A DNA stretch of 64,000 bases, from NCBI GenBank assembly GCA_943788645.1, contig CALSRC010000001.1:310001-374000 (forward strand), given 5' to 3'. The position numbers and the translations under genes were made by a program. This document shows, in pieces, positions 17,359 through 26,221 of the stretch. Under the pieces are notes generated by a model, which searched no databases, was not told where the DNA came from, and saw only the letters and a program-made list of their open reading frames with translations. Source of the stretch: UA16 sp002292325. GTDB lineage: Bacteria; Bacteroidota; Bacteroidia; Flavobacteriales_D; Sanyastnellaceae. The stretch's first letter is position 1; every line of letters starts with the position of its first letter.

Positions 17359-18147
17359 ATGCCCGAATCGTTACCTCATTTTGCCCAACGCCTCAAAACG
17401 CTCCGAAAAGCGAAGGGATTGACGCAACAAGAACTCGCGGATCGCATGGGCCTCAAACGCGCGGCACTGGGCGCGTACGAGGAGGGGCGAGCTGAGCCGA
17501 GGCTCATCAATGTCGTCGCTTTTGCAGAATTTTTCGAGGTGTCAGTGGATGCCTTATTGAAGGGGGAGCACAGCGATGAAGATCGCACACGAGGCCAGTC
17601 CATGCGCGTATTGTCGGTGACAGTGGATGCGGCTACCGAGGAAGAGCGGGTAGCCGTCGTGCCTGTCAAGGCTGCTGCGGGCTATCTGTCGGGTTATGGA
17701 GATCCAGAATACGTTCAAGGGTTACCAACGTTTGGATTGCCGCTTCCTGAAGTAACGCCGAACCTGACGCATCGCCTGTTTCAAATTGAAGGCGAAAGCA
17801 TGTTACCGGTTCCCAGCGGAAGTTACATTTTGAGTACGTTTGAAGAGGACTGGCACCGAATTGGGGGGATGCGCCCGTATGTTGTGTTGACACGGGAGCA
17901 CGGAGTGGTCTTTAAGCGCATTGAAAACCGACTGGATACAGAACACAAGGATTTTTGGCTGATCTCGGACAACCCCGATTTCCCGCCGTACTCCGTAAAA
18001 GCCAATGACGTGGTTGAAGTTTGGCGTGCACGCGGATACCTCGCATTTGACTGGCCCACGCCCGCATTTTCCGGAATGGAGAGGATTCAAGGAACGTTGG
18101 ACTCGCTTCGCGCAGAAATTCACGCACTCAAGGCAGTGCGGTCTTAA
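17359..18147 (+). CDS. XRE-family repressor with S24 (LexA/UmuD-like) self-cleaving peptidase domain
   Basis: This is a DNA-binding regulator that probably cleaves itself on RecA activation. The helix-turn-helix of the XRE/Cro type spans about residues 8-65 (RLKTLRKAKGLTQQELADRM). The C-terminal S24 domain has the nucleophile Ser147 in GESM and the general-base Lys186 in VVFKRI, 39 residues apart, close to LexA spacing. A likely cleavage site is Ala107-Gly108 in KAAAGYLSGY. It differs from classical LexA, which has a winged-helix N-terminus. The palindrome next to its own start and at the dinB operon suggests it is the local SOS repressor. A role as phage-type repressor is less likely, as no phage genes are nearby. 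Its end overlaps nfu by four bases, convergent. Confidence 0.88.
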   Translation: MPESLPHFAQRLKTLRKAKGLTQQELADRMGLKRAALGAYEEGRAEPRLINVVAFAEFFEVSVDALLKGEHSDEDRTRGQSMRVLSVTVDAATEEERVAVVPVKAAAGYLSGYGDPEYVQGLPTFGLPLPEVTPNLTHRLFQIEGESMLPVPSGSYILSTFEEDWHRIGGMRPYVVLTREHGVVFKRIENRLDTEHKDFWLISDNPDFPPYSVKANDVVEVWRARGYLAFDWPTPAFSGMERIQGTLDSLRAEIHALKAVRS

Positions 18148-18788
18148 ACGCCAATTGCAACGACTTCTTTGACCGCCTCGAGCTTGGAGGTTAACAATTG
18201 CTCAATGCCGCCTTTGAGCGTTTGCATGCTGGAAGGACAGCCGCTGCAAGCTCCGCGCATGTGAACAAAAACTTTGCCCTCTTTGAATGCTTTAAAATCA
18301 ATCGCTCCGCCGTCTTGTTCTACGGCGGGTCGAACGAATTCATCCAGAAGCTGTTTGATTTCCGCATCGTGTTCTGAAGGGATGATGTCCTCTTCGGCAA
18401 TGAATTCCACCCCCGTATTTTCAGGGGCTGCGGCCGTGGATTCATTGGGTTTAGCCAATTTTTCTTGGACTGCGAGAAACGCTTCCTTGTCGACCGCTGT
18501 TTCGTTTTCCATCAACCATTCGCGGATGTATTCGCGAAGTTGCTGCACGATCATTTCCCATCCCAGGGATTCGTCTTTGCTGACCGACACGAAGGCACCG
18601 CTGATGAAGACGGCCTGGACAAAAGGGAAATTGAATAATTCTTCCGCCAGAGGGGAACACCAAGAGGCTTCTTCTTTCGAGCGGAATTCGGCTTGGAATT
18701 GTTCTGCAATCAATGGGCGATCGGCAACGAATTTCATGACCGCCGGGTTCGGGGTCATTTCCGCATAGACACTGGTAGGAATCGACAT
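18144..18788 (-). CDS. nfuA: Nfu-type iron-sulfur cluster scaffold/carrier
   Basis: This protein carries and delivers iron-sulfur clusters to target apo-proteins in the cytoplasm. The N-terminal Nfu domain (about residues 5-95, with TPNPAVMKF and FVSVSKDESLGW) is followed by a short linker. The C-terminal NifU-like domain (about 135-214) has the cluster-binding CSGCPSS motif within HMRGACSGC. The length of 214 residues fits the two-domain Nfu of Bacteroidota and mitochondria. The N-terminal domain is not the A-type domain of E. coli NfuA, so the symbol is used loosely. Its ATG lies four bases after a perfect TACCTTTG promoter box, so the mRNA is probably leaderless. Confidence 0.9.
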   Translation of the reverse strand: MSIPTSVYAEMTPNPAVMKFVADRPLIAEQFQAEFRSKEEASWCSPLAEELFNFPFVQAVFISGAFVSVSKDESLGWEMIVQQLREYIREWLMENETAVDKEAFLAVQEKLAKPNESTAAAPENTGVEFIAEEDIIPSEHDAEIKQLLDEFVRPAVEQDGGAIDFKAFKEGKVFVHMRGACSGCPSSMQTLKGGIEQLLTSKLEAVKEVVAIGV

Positions 18789-18792
18789 AGTG

Positions 18793-18800
18793 CAAAGGTA
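18793..18800 (-). promoter_or_regulatory. -7 promoter box of nfu
   Basis: On the minus strand, TACCTTTG matches TAnnTTTG and is followed by four bases (CACT) and the nfu ATG. A TTTG 25 bases upstream may be the -33 element. The layout is the same as at gltX, pccB, secA and the HMA lipoprotein. Confidence 0.6.
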
Positions 18801-18835
18801 GTCCCCGTCTTGTAAATTGCCGATTCAAATTGACG

Positions 18836-21800
18836 ATGAAAACCTCAGGGAAGATGAAATTTTTGCAAAGAATGGCCTTGCTCTGCGGCGCAGCAACAAT
18901 CGGTGCACTCGCTCCGATTGTATGCGATGCTCAAGAGACTTTTCCGGTCAATGGCGTGGTGAACAAGCAACTGGTCAGGACCGCATTGGAGCATGCGACA
19001 GTTCATGTGAATGCTCAACAGGTGTTGGAAGATGCCACAGTTGTAATCCATCAGGGACGCATTGAACAAGTCGGATTGGCTTCGGAGATTGCGCTTAATG
19101 GACCAGTGGTGCGTCATGATATGCAGGGACTTCACCTGTACCCAGCGTTTGTGGACCTTCACAGCGGGTACGCCATGCCCGAGGCTCAGCGAGAAGGTTG
19201 GGGCCGAGGACCACAAGACTTAAGTGACAAGAAAGGCGCGTATGGTTGGAATGAAGCCGTGCGCCCAGAGACGTCTGCCGCGTCTGTGTTTGACCCGTCA
19301 GAGGCTGGGAAAGCACGGAATGCATATTTGGAAGGCGGATTTGGCGCAGTGGTTTGCCATGTAACAGACGGCATTGTCCGCGGCACAGGTGCGCTGGTTT
19401 CATTTGCAGACGATCCGAGGCGTGCGCTCATTCGCCCGGACGTTTCGACGCATTTTAGCTTTCGAAAAGGCACGTCGTCTCAGGACTATCCTCGCTCTTT
19501 AATGGGATCAACAGCATTGCTCAAACAAACATTTTACGATGCCAAATGGTACGCTGATGCAAGCCGATTGAACGAACGGTTGGAGACCAATTTATCGCTG
19601 GAAGCCTTCAATTCTCACCAAAGCTTACCGGCGTTTTTTGAAGCTGGAGGTTGGGAAGACGCCTTGCGTGCTGAAGCCGTTGGAAATGAAGTCGGACAGG
19701 AGTTTGTTTTCATCGCTGGCAACAATGCTTATCAGCGCTTGGATGAATTGACGGCCATGAATGCTACGCTAGTGCTGTCGCTGGATTATCCAAAAGCCTA
19801 CGATGTGAGCGATCCTTTCTCGTCTCGTTTCATCGGGCTGAATGAACTGAAGCATTGGGAATTGGCTCCCGCCAATGCTGCGCGCGTCCATGCGGCTCAG
19901 ATTCCATTTGCGATAACATCGAATGGCTTAGGAAGCGCGAAGGAAATACGCAGTGCTGTGTGGACAGCCATTCGGCATGGTTTGCCGGAATGGGCAGCAT
20001 TGGCTGCCTTGACGGAAGTGCCTGCTCAGTTAATTGGCGCCGAAGATCGTGTGGGAGCCATAGCTCCAGGATTGGAGGCCAATCTTTTGGTTACGGACGG
20101 ACCGGTGTTTCACCCCGACGCACAATTGCTCGAAAATTGGAACCAAGGTGTCCAGCACGTATACGTTGAACGTGATGCGATTGATGTCCGCGGCATGTAT
20201 GATTTGACAATGGGAGAAGCGGTCCTTCAGATGGAAGTCACGGGCGATTTGTCCAAGCCAAAAGCGCATATTTCCATTGATTCCACGGAATACAAGGTTT
20301 CTTTCAACCCCGATGGACGCATGGTCAATCTGAGTTTTCAATTGGACACCCTTGGGATGGAGGGTTGGTGGAGGATGGCTGGGAATGTTTGGATGGATAG
20401 CCGGATTTGGGAAGGACGAGGCCAGCGTCAAGACGGCACGTGGTTTGAGTGGAGTGCCATCCGACAGAGCGAACAAGAAAACGAAATCAGCGAATGGGAT
20501 GCACAACCCGACTCGGTCAGCGGAGAGGTGATTTGGCCGTTTGTCGCTTACGGAAATGCGGATCGTCCGCAACAGCGAACAGTTTGGTTCGAAGGTGCAA
20601 CGGTTTGGACATGCGATGAGCTGGGCACCATGGAGACCGCAGATGTTGTTCTGCACAATGGTCAGATTTTAGCGGTTGGGCAAGGGCTGGATGAAGCCAC
20701 CGTATTTGGATCAAAAGTGCCACCATACGAGCGGGTTGACGCTCGAGGGAAGCACCTCACGCCAGGCATCATCGATGAGCACACGCACATTGCTGCAACC
20801 CGTGGGATCAATGAAGGCACCCAAGCGAGCAGCGCAGAAGTCAGCATTCAATCATCCGTCAACAGCGAAGACGTCAACATTTACCGCCAACTCGCGGGCG
20901 GTGTTACCACGGCTCAAATCTTGCACGGATCGGCGAATCCCATCGGCGGCCAAAGCGCCATCATCAAGTTTCGGTGGGGTGCATCCCCACAAGAATTGCT
21001 GTTTGAAGGGGCCTCGCCTTTCATCAAATTTGCCCTCGGAGAGAATGTGAAGCAAAGCAATTGGGGCAATGATTACCGCTCACGGTTTCCTCAAACCCGA
21101 ATGGGTGTTGAGCAGGTGTATTATGATCATTTTTACCGAGCGCGTGAATACGATCAAGCTTGGAAGGACCACAATCAACGCGTGCGAAATGCCAGTCGCA
21201 GGGCCCGTCGCAACAACACCTTGCCCGCCGCTCCCAGAAAGGATTTGGAACTGGAAACCCTCGCTCAAATCCTGAATAAGGAGCGGTTTGTGACCTGCCA
21301 CAGCTACCGCCAGGATGAGATCAATATGCTCATGCACGTCGCCGATTCCATGGGCTTCACCATCAATACCTTCACTCACATCTTAGAAGGATACAAGGTT
21401 GCCGACAAGATGGCGGCACACGGCGCAGGCGGTTCGAGTTTCAGTGACTGGTGGGCATACAAGTTTGAAGTGAAGGATGCCATCCCTTACAACGGGGCGG
21501 TTCTTCACGGACAAGGCATCGTAACAGCCTTCAATTCAGACGATGCAGAAATGGCACGCCGCCTCAACCAAGAAGCCGCCAAGGCAGTCAAGTACGGGGG
21601 TGTTTCGGAAGAAGAGGCATTGAAATTTGTCACACTCAATCCGGCGAAATTGTTGCGCATCGATCACCGTGTTGGGTCAATTGCTGTTGGAAAGGATGCA
21701 GATGTTGTGCTTTGGGACGATCATCCACTGAGCATCTATGCCCGAGCCGAGCAGACTTACGTTGATGGCATCAAGTATTTCGACCTTGAAGACGATGCCG

Positions 21801-21940
21801 CGAAACGAATGTGGATGCAAGGTGAACGAGCCCGTCTGGTCCAAGCCATGAAGGAGGCTGCCAAGGGCGGTGGCCGCACACCGACAGAACGGGTGCGATC
21901 TCATTATCACTGTGACACTTTAACCGACGAGAACCGATGA
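18836..21940 (+). CDS. Secreted two-domain amidohydrolase-family protein
   Basis: This large exported protein is built from two amidohydrolase-like units. The signal peptide is KMKFLQRMALLCGAATIGAL up to CDAQ; ATG codons at 18836 and 18854 are both plausible starts. In the first unit the usual DxHxH metal motif is reduced to DLHSGY, so it is probably inactive. The second unit (about residues 560-1000) keeps it as DEHTHIAA near residue 640 and also has TFTHILEGYKVADKMAAHG and FNSDDAEMARRLNQEA. The typical end LNPAKLLRIDHRVGSIAVGKDADVVLW is present. Known relatives include imidazolonepropionase-like and peptidase-like hydrolases; the substrate cannot be told. The next gene overlaps by four bases (ATGA) and is a half-size relative. 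Confidence 0.88.
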   Translation: MKTSGKMKFLQRMALLCGAATIGALAPIVCDAQETFPVNGVVNKQLVRTALEHATVHVNAQQVLEDATVVIHQGRIEQVGLASEIALNGPVVRHDMQGLHLYPAFVDLHSGYAMPEAQREGWGRGPQDLSDKKGAYGWNEAVRPETSAASVFDPSEAGKARNAYLEGGFGAVVCHVTDGIVRGTGALVSFADDPRRALIRPDVSTHFSFRKGTSSQDYPRSLMGSTALLKQTFYDAKWYADASRLNERLETNLSLEAFNSHQSLPAFFEAGGWEDALRAEAVGNEVGQEFVFIAGNNAYQRLDELTAMNATLVLSLDYPKAYDVSDPFSSRFIGLNELKHWELAPANAARVHAAQIPFAITSNGLGSAKEIRSAVWTAIRHGLPEWAALAALTEVPAQLIGAEDRVGAIAPGLEANLLVTDGPVFHPDAQLLENWNQGVQHVYVERDAIDVRGMYDLTMGEAVLQMEVTGDLSKPKAHISIDSTEYKVSFNPDGRMVNLSFQLDTLGMEGWWRMAGNVWMDSRIWEGRGQRQDGTWFEWSAIRQSEQENEISEWDAQPDSVSGEVIWPFVAYGNADRPQQRTVWFEGATVWTCDELGTMETADVVLHNGQILAVGQGLDEATVFGSKVPPYERVDARGKHLTPGIIDEHTHIAATRGINEGTQASSAEVSIQSSVNSEDVNIYRQLAGGVTTAQILHGSANPIGGQSAIIKFRWGASPQELLFEGASPFIKFALGENVKQSNWGNDYRSRFPQTRMGVEQVYYDHFYRAREYDQAWKDHNQRVRNASRRARRNNTLPAAPRKDLELETLAQILNKERFVTCHSYRQDEINMLMHVADSMGFTINTFTHILEGYKVADKMAAHGAGGSSFSDWWAYKFEVKDAIPYNGAVLHGQGIVTAFNSDDAEMARRLNQEAAKAVKYGGVSEEEALKFVTLNPAKLLRIDHRVGSIAVGKDADVVLWDDHPLSIYARAEQTYVDGIKYFDLEDDAAKRMWMQGERARLVQAMKEAAKGGGRTPTERVRSHYHCDTLTDENR

Positions 21941-23256
21941 ATTTCAAAGCAACACTGATTTTTGGATGGGGAATGCTGAGCGCAGTCTTCACCGTAGCTC
22001 AACCGACACCTGCACCGGAACAATCGGAGTCTATTCTTATTCTCGGCGGTACGGCCCACCTCGGCACAGGCGACGTTCTCGAAAATTGTGCAATTGGACT
22101 GCGTAATGGAAAGATTGATTATGTGGGCTTTGCTCGCTCGGTAGATCGGGCGACTTACGACCGTGTGATTGAATCGAAAGGTCAGCACGTTTATCCCGGC
22201 TTTATCGCGCCCAATTCGACCTTGGGGCTGCAAGAGATTGGTGCCGTTCGCGCCAGCCGTGACGATGCCGAAGTGGGAACATTCAAACCCCATGTGCGTT
22301 CGATCATTGCCTTCAACACCGATAGTGAGGTCACACCAACGGTGCGGTCAAATGGCGTGCTGATGGGCCAAATCACCCCCCGAGGTGGTGTGGTCAGTGG
22401 CTCGAGTTCATTTGTGCATTTTGACGGATGGAACTGGGAGGATGCCGCACTCAAAACAGTGGATGGCATCCACTTGAACTGGCCCTCTACCCATCACCGT
22501 CACCGAGAAGATGGAAAAATCGATGTGCGCAAAAGAAAGACCTACGATCAAGAACGCCATGAAATCCAACGATTCTTCACAGAAGCCAAGGCTTATGCTG
22601 AAGATGTCAATCGACCGAGTACGGCGGCGAGAGATTTGCGTCAAGAAGCCATGCGAGGGCTATTTGACGGGAGCTTAATCTTGTACGTGCATGCGGATGA
22701 TGTGCGTCAAATCACGGAGGCGGTACATTTTAAACGCGAAATGGCCGTTCAGAAGATGGTGCTCGTTGGGGGGTATGATGCGCCACTCGTGGCGGATTTG
22801 CTGCGGGATAACAACGTCGCTGTCATGGTCAAACGTGTGCATGCTTTGCCTCGATTTGCGGAGGATGATGTGGACCAGCCATTTCGTTTGCCAAAACTCC
22901 TCGAAGACGAGGGGGTCTTGTACTGCCTGCAAAATGCGGGAGGCATGGAGCACATGGGAGTGCGCAACTTACCGTTCTACGCGGGAACAGCGCATGCTTA
23001 TGGCCTGACCTATGAGCAAGCCGTCCAGAGCATTACGTTGAATGCTGCCAAAATCATGGGGGTGGATGCGTTTTGCGGGAGCCTAGAAACAGGCAAGGAC
23101 GCCACCCTCTTTATTTCGGAGGGGGACGCCCTTGATATGCGTTCCAATTACGTAACTGAGGCGTTCATTCAAGGCCGCGCAATTGATTTAGATAACCGGC
23201 AGCGTCAGTTGTATCGTAAGTATCAAACAAAGTACGGCGCGCCCATTCTCGACTGA
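21937..23256 (+). CDS. Secreted amidohydrolase-like protein, probably without catalytic metal site
   Basis: This exported protein of 439 residues has a signal peptide ending near FTVAQ. It has the amidohydrolase fold markers YPGFIAPNSTLGL and, near the C-terminus, LNAAKIMGVDAFCGSLETGKDATLFISEGD. In place of the DxHxH metal motif it reads APNSTLG, so the binuclear metal site appears lost. It is translationally coupled to the two-domain amidohydrolase by an ATGA overlap, which suggests the two proteins act together, perhaps as an active and a structural subunit. That is inference. The gene ends eight bases before the converging DUF4139 gene. Confidence 0.83.
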   Translation: MNFKATLIFGWGMLSAVFTVAQPTPAPEQSESILILGGTAHLGTGDVLENCAIGLRNGKIDYVGFARSVDRATYDRVIESKGQHVYPGFIAPNSTLGLQEIGAVRASRDDAEVGTFKPHVRSIIAFNTDSEVTPTVRSNGVLMGQITPRGGVVSGSSSFVHFDGWNWEDAALKTVDGIHLNWPSTHHRHREDGKIDVRKRKTYDQERHEIQRFFTEAKAYAEDVNRPSTAARDLRQEAMRGLFDGSLILYVHADDVRQITEAVHFKREMAVQKMVLVGGYDAPLVADLLRDNNVAVMVKRVHALPRFAEDDVDQPFRLPKLLEDEGVLYCLQNAGGMEHMGVRNLPFYAGTAHAYGLTYEQAVQSITLNAAKIMGVDAFCGSLETGKDATLFISEGDALDMRSNYVTEAFIQGRAIDLDNRQRQLYRKYQTKYGAPILD

Positions 23257-23264
23257 GTCGGAGT

Positions 23265-25214
23265 TCACTGGAGTTGGACATACAAGTCTTTGGGAGACTT
23301 CACCTCGTACCGGAAGTTCCATTGCTCCTCTTTTCCGGGAGAAATTTCCAAATCCCATAGGACATGACCGGTGGTTTTATCCACTTCGGCACCGTCGAGT
23401 TTGAGCTTGTTGATTTCGATGTCTTCATTGTTTGCAATGGGAAGTTGATCATCCACTTGAATATGGATGGCGGCGTTTTTGCGATTGGTCACGGTAAAAG
23501 CGTATTCCCTTAAAAATTCTCGTTTTCCACTGATTAGACTCGAACGGTCTTCGCGCAAGGTGCGTTTGCGACGCACTTGAATCGACGGATCGGGACCCAG
23601 CGAAATGGCAAGGGTATCTTGCGCAAAGTCGAGGCGAAGTTGACTTTCACCGACGTAATCGTCTTCGAAATAAATGTGCATGCGTCCATTGATGAGGTCG
23701 AGTTCCTCCCAATCGGTGAAGAGGGCCGTGAGATAGACTTGCGGGTCCAACTTGGGTGTACACTGGTACAAATAATCTACGGGCAATTGATGCTCCAATA
23801 CGCGTACGGCATGTTGTTTCCCGTCTGTGGGAATATCGTAGCGAGCGCTGACGTCAAATCGGGTTTGCGTCGGACTGTGCTCTACGGTAACAGGGGTAAA
23901 AGTCAGTGCTGCATTCGCCTCAAATTCGCTCCGCCGTTTCGCCCGCGGGGAAAACAATGCCTCGCGATCATCCGATTGAATGTCGGCGACTTGCACGGTT
24001 TTGAGCATTTGGCTTGATGCCAAAGAGACGTTCATAACAGGGTCACTTACAGCGAGTGTTTCGACGACGTGACCTGCACTCGTATACTGAATGGTGCTCG
24101 CTCCGACTGGTACGGAGAGGCTATAAAAACCATTGATATCGGTGACCGCTTGATTGCCACCGACGACTACGTTTGCGCCAATCAAGGGCTGTCCCCCGGA
24201 ATCGTAAAGCTGTCCCCGAATTTGCTTGACATTGGGATTGTATGGTTTGGCCTTTAGCCAAGCATTGGCCGCGGTTGCGGGGTTGTTGGCTGTAGCTCCG
24301 CCGTCCAAACTCCAAGGTTGCAATTGCGGTTTTGATCGGTTCTTACTCGGCGTTCCAGTGGCGATGCTCAAGCCAACATCTTCCCAATCTTCGCCAGTAG
24401 TTTGATATACCAGTGCTTGATATTCGAGTTTCAAGGGCTCGGTGATATCTGAAACCCGGGCATTGTAGGAGGGGTTCCATCCCGCATTGTTCATCCAGTA
24501 ACTCAGAAGTAATTTTCCTTTCGTTGCGTTTTCAGAGTCAATGTTTACGACGACTTCCAGGGCAGTTTCAGTTCGGAGGACGGGAAGAGCATTCATTTTG
24601 AGATCAATGGCGCCCATTTGCTCTTGTTTAAGTCCGATTTCTTTTTGCAGATCTAGTCGGCCCGACTGAATCGCTTGAAATCGTTCTCTAAAAAACTCGG
24701 AAGCTCGAATCAGTCGTTCGAGGTCCACGCCGCTATCCTTTACCGTAAAGCCTTGGTTATTTAAAAGCAGTTGCTCTTCACGATCGAAGATGATGTTTTG
24801 GGTATTGAGTTGATTGATTTGTTTTTGCAATTCATTTCGTTCGAGAAGCAGGCGGTTGCGTTCTTCGGCACTTCCTTCCCCACTAAGGGTATCGGTATGG
24901 TACCGATGTGAGATGCTCAAAACCTGAAAAGGCCCACTTCCAGTTAGGCGAAGTTGGGCGGGATCGATTGCGGTGTTTAGCCCTTCGAAAATCACGGTCG
25001 AAAGCCCGGTCGGAATCCCGATGTCAGCGATGCGTTCAATTTGCGCTCCTTGTTGGTAGACGACGACATGGTCAATGGTGGTCTCCACAAAAACCTCCGT
25101 TGAAGCGTTTTTAGCTGTTGCAGTTAGATGGAGGAATCCTGTGAGGCCTAGAAAGAGACCGAGGGCCAGTTGGGCATGTTGCATGGTGGTTGGATGGGGG
25201 ATGAATGCTTTCAT
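23265..25214 (-). CDS. DUF4139 domain protein with an inserted carboxypeptidase-like domain
   Basis: This exported protein of 649 residues has unknown function and belongs to the mucoidy-inhibitor-A-like DUF4139 family. A signal peptide lies in the first 35 residues; a start at the internal ATG at 25184 would give a tighter one. The N-terminal part (TTIDHVVVYQQGAQIER) is the DUF4140-like domain. A coiled-coil segment rich in Leu, Glu and Gln follows near residues 120-190. The C-terminal half holds the DUF4139 beta region. At about residues 333-400 a carboxypeptidase regulatory-like sandwich (GQLYDSGGQPLIGANVVVGG) is inserted, as in TonB receptors. It is the last gene of a run led by aspS and starts 28 bases after trpS. 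Confidence 0.85.
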   Translation of the reverse strand: MKAFIPHPTTMQHAQLALGLFLGLTGFLHLTATAKNASTEVFVETTIDHVVVYQQGAQIERIADIGIPTGLSTVIFEGLNTAIDPAQLRLTGSGPFQVLSISHRYHTDTLSGEGSAEERNRLLLERNELQKQINQLNTQNIIFDREEQLLLNNQGFTVKDSGVDLERLIRASEFFRERFQAIQSGRLDLQKEIGLKQEQMGAIDLKMNALPVLRTETALEVVVNIDSENATKGKLLLSYWMNNAGWNPSYNARVSDITEPLKLEYQALVYQTTGEDWEDVGLSIATGTPSKNRSKPQLQPWSLDGGATANNPATAANAWLKAKPYNPNVKQIRGQLYDSGGQPLIGANVVVGGNQAVTDINGFYSLSVPVGASTIQYTSAGHVVETLAVSDPVMNVSLASSQMLKTVQVADIQSDDREALFSPRAKRRSEFEANAALTFTPVTVEHSPTQTRFDVSARYDIPTDGKQHAVRVLEHQLPVDYLYQCTPKLDPQVYLTALFTDWEELDLINGRMHIYFEDDYVGESQLRLDFAQDTLAISLGPDPSIQVRRKRTLREDRSSLISGKREFLREYAFTVTNRKNAAIHIQVDDQLPIANNEDIEINKLKLDGAEVDKTTGHVLWDLEISPGKEEQWNFRYEVKSPKDLYVQLQ

Positions 25215-25242
25215 CTCCTAAACCAAGGAGCATGCCAAAGTT

Positions 25243-26214
25243 TTAGAATCCGATTTTTTCCCTCACACGTTGGAGCACAGGTTGCGCTACTTCTCGGGCA
25301 CGCAAAGCGCCTTTTGCGAGTTCAGCATCCAGGGCGGTAGGGTCGTTCATCCAGCGGTGAAATTCCGCACGTTCCGTTGCAAAACCGTCTACAATCGCGT
25401 CCAAGAGGGCTTTCTTGGCATGGCCCCATCCGTAGCCACCTGCTCGAAGCGCGTTGGCCATCTGCTCGGTGTCTGACGCAGCTGCGACCAGTTGGTAAAG
25501 TTGATAGACGACGGCATCGTCGGGATTTTTGGGATCTTCAAGTGGCGTGGCGTCGGTGACGATTTCTTTGTTGATGCGTTTTTTGAGCGCACTGGGATCG
25601 GCAAAGATATCCAACGTATTGCCCTTGGATTTGGACATTTTCCCGCCGTCCAAACCGGGAATGAGTTGCGTATTCTCCCGAACCAATTCCTTGGGCACAA
25701 CGAACGTTTCTCCCATGAGGTGATTGAATCGACTCGCTACATCTCGTGTCATTTCAAGGTGTTGCAATTGATCCTTCCCCACCGGCACAAAATCGGCATC
25801 GTACAGCAAGATGTCGGCTGCCATGAGCATGGGGTAGGAAAACAATCCACCGTTTACATCTTCCAACCTGTCGGACTTGTCCTTAAAACTGTGCGCGAGG
25901 GTCAATCGTTGGTATGGGAAGAAGCAGTTCAAATACCAGGCGAGTTCGGTCACTTCAGGCACATCACTTTGGCGGTAAAAAACAGTGCGTTCGGTATCCA
26001 GACCAAATGCGAGCCACGCGGCAGCAACGGCATATGTGTTTGCTCGCAATGCTGCGCCCTCCTTCACTTGCGTGAGGGAGTGCATATCAGCGATGAACAA
26101 AAACGATTCGTTGTCTGCTTGGTGAGCCAATTCAATTGCCGGTCGGATCGCGCCCAAGAGGTTGCCTAAGTGGGGAGTTCCGGTACTCTGTATGCCTGTA
26201 AGAATTCGTGCCAT
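25243..26214 (-). CDS. trpS: Tryptophanyl-tRNA synthetase
   Basis: This class I synthetase charges tRNA-Trp. The N-terminus reads ARILTGIQSTGTPHLGNLLG with the HIGH-type motif as HLGN. The KMSKS loop is intact as GGKMSKSKGNTLD near residue 195. The length of 323 residues is normal. It starts seven bases after the preceding membrane-protein gene stops, so it is co-transcribed with it. Its own promoter was not seen; the nearest box, TAAATTAG, has one mismatch. Confidence 0.97.
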   Translation of the reverse strand: MARILTGIQSTGTPHLGNLLGAIRPAIELAHQADNESFLFIADMHSLTQVKEGAALRANTYAVAAAWLAFGLDTERTVFYRQSDVPEVTELAWYLNCFFPYQRLTLAHSFKDKSDRLEDVNGGLFSYPMLMAADILLYDADFVPVGKDQLQHLEMTRDVASRFNHLMGETFVVPKELVRENTQLIPGLDGGKMSKSKGNTLDIFADPSALKKRINKEIVTDATPLEDPKNPDDAVVYQLYQLVAAASDTEQMANALRAGGYGWGHAKKALLDAIVDGFATERAEFHRWMNDPTALDAELAKGALRAREVAQPVLQRVREKIGF

Positions 26215-26221
26215 GCGGCGC

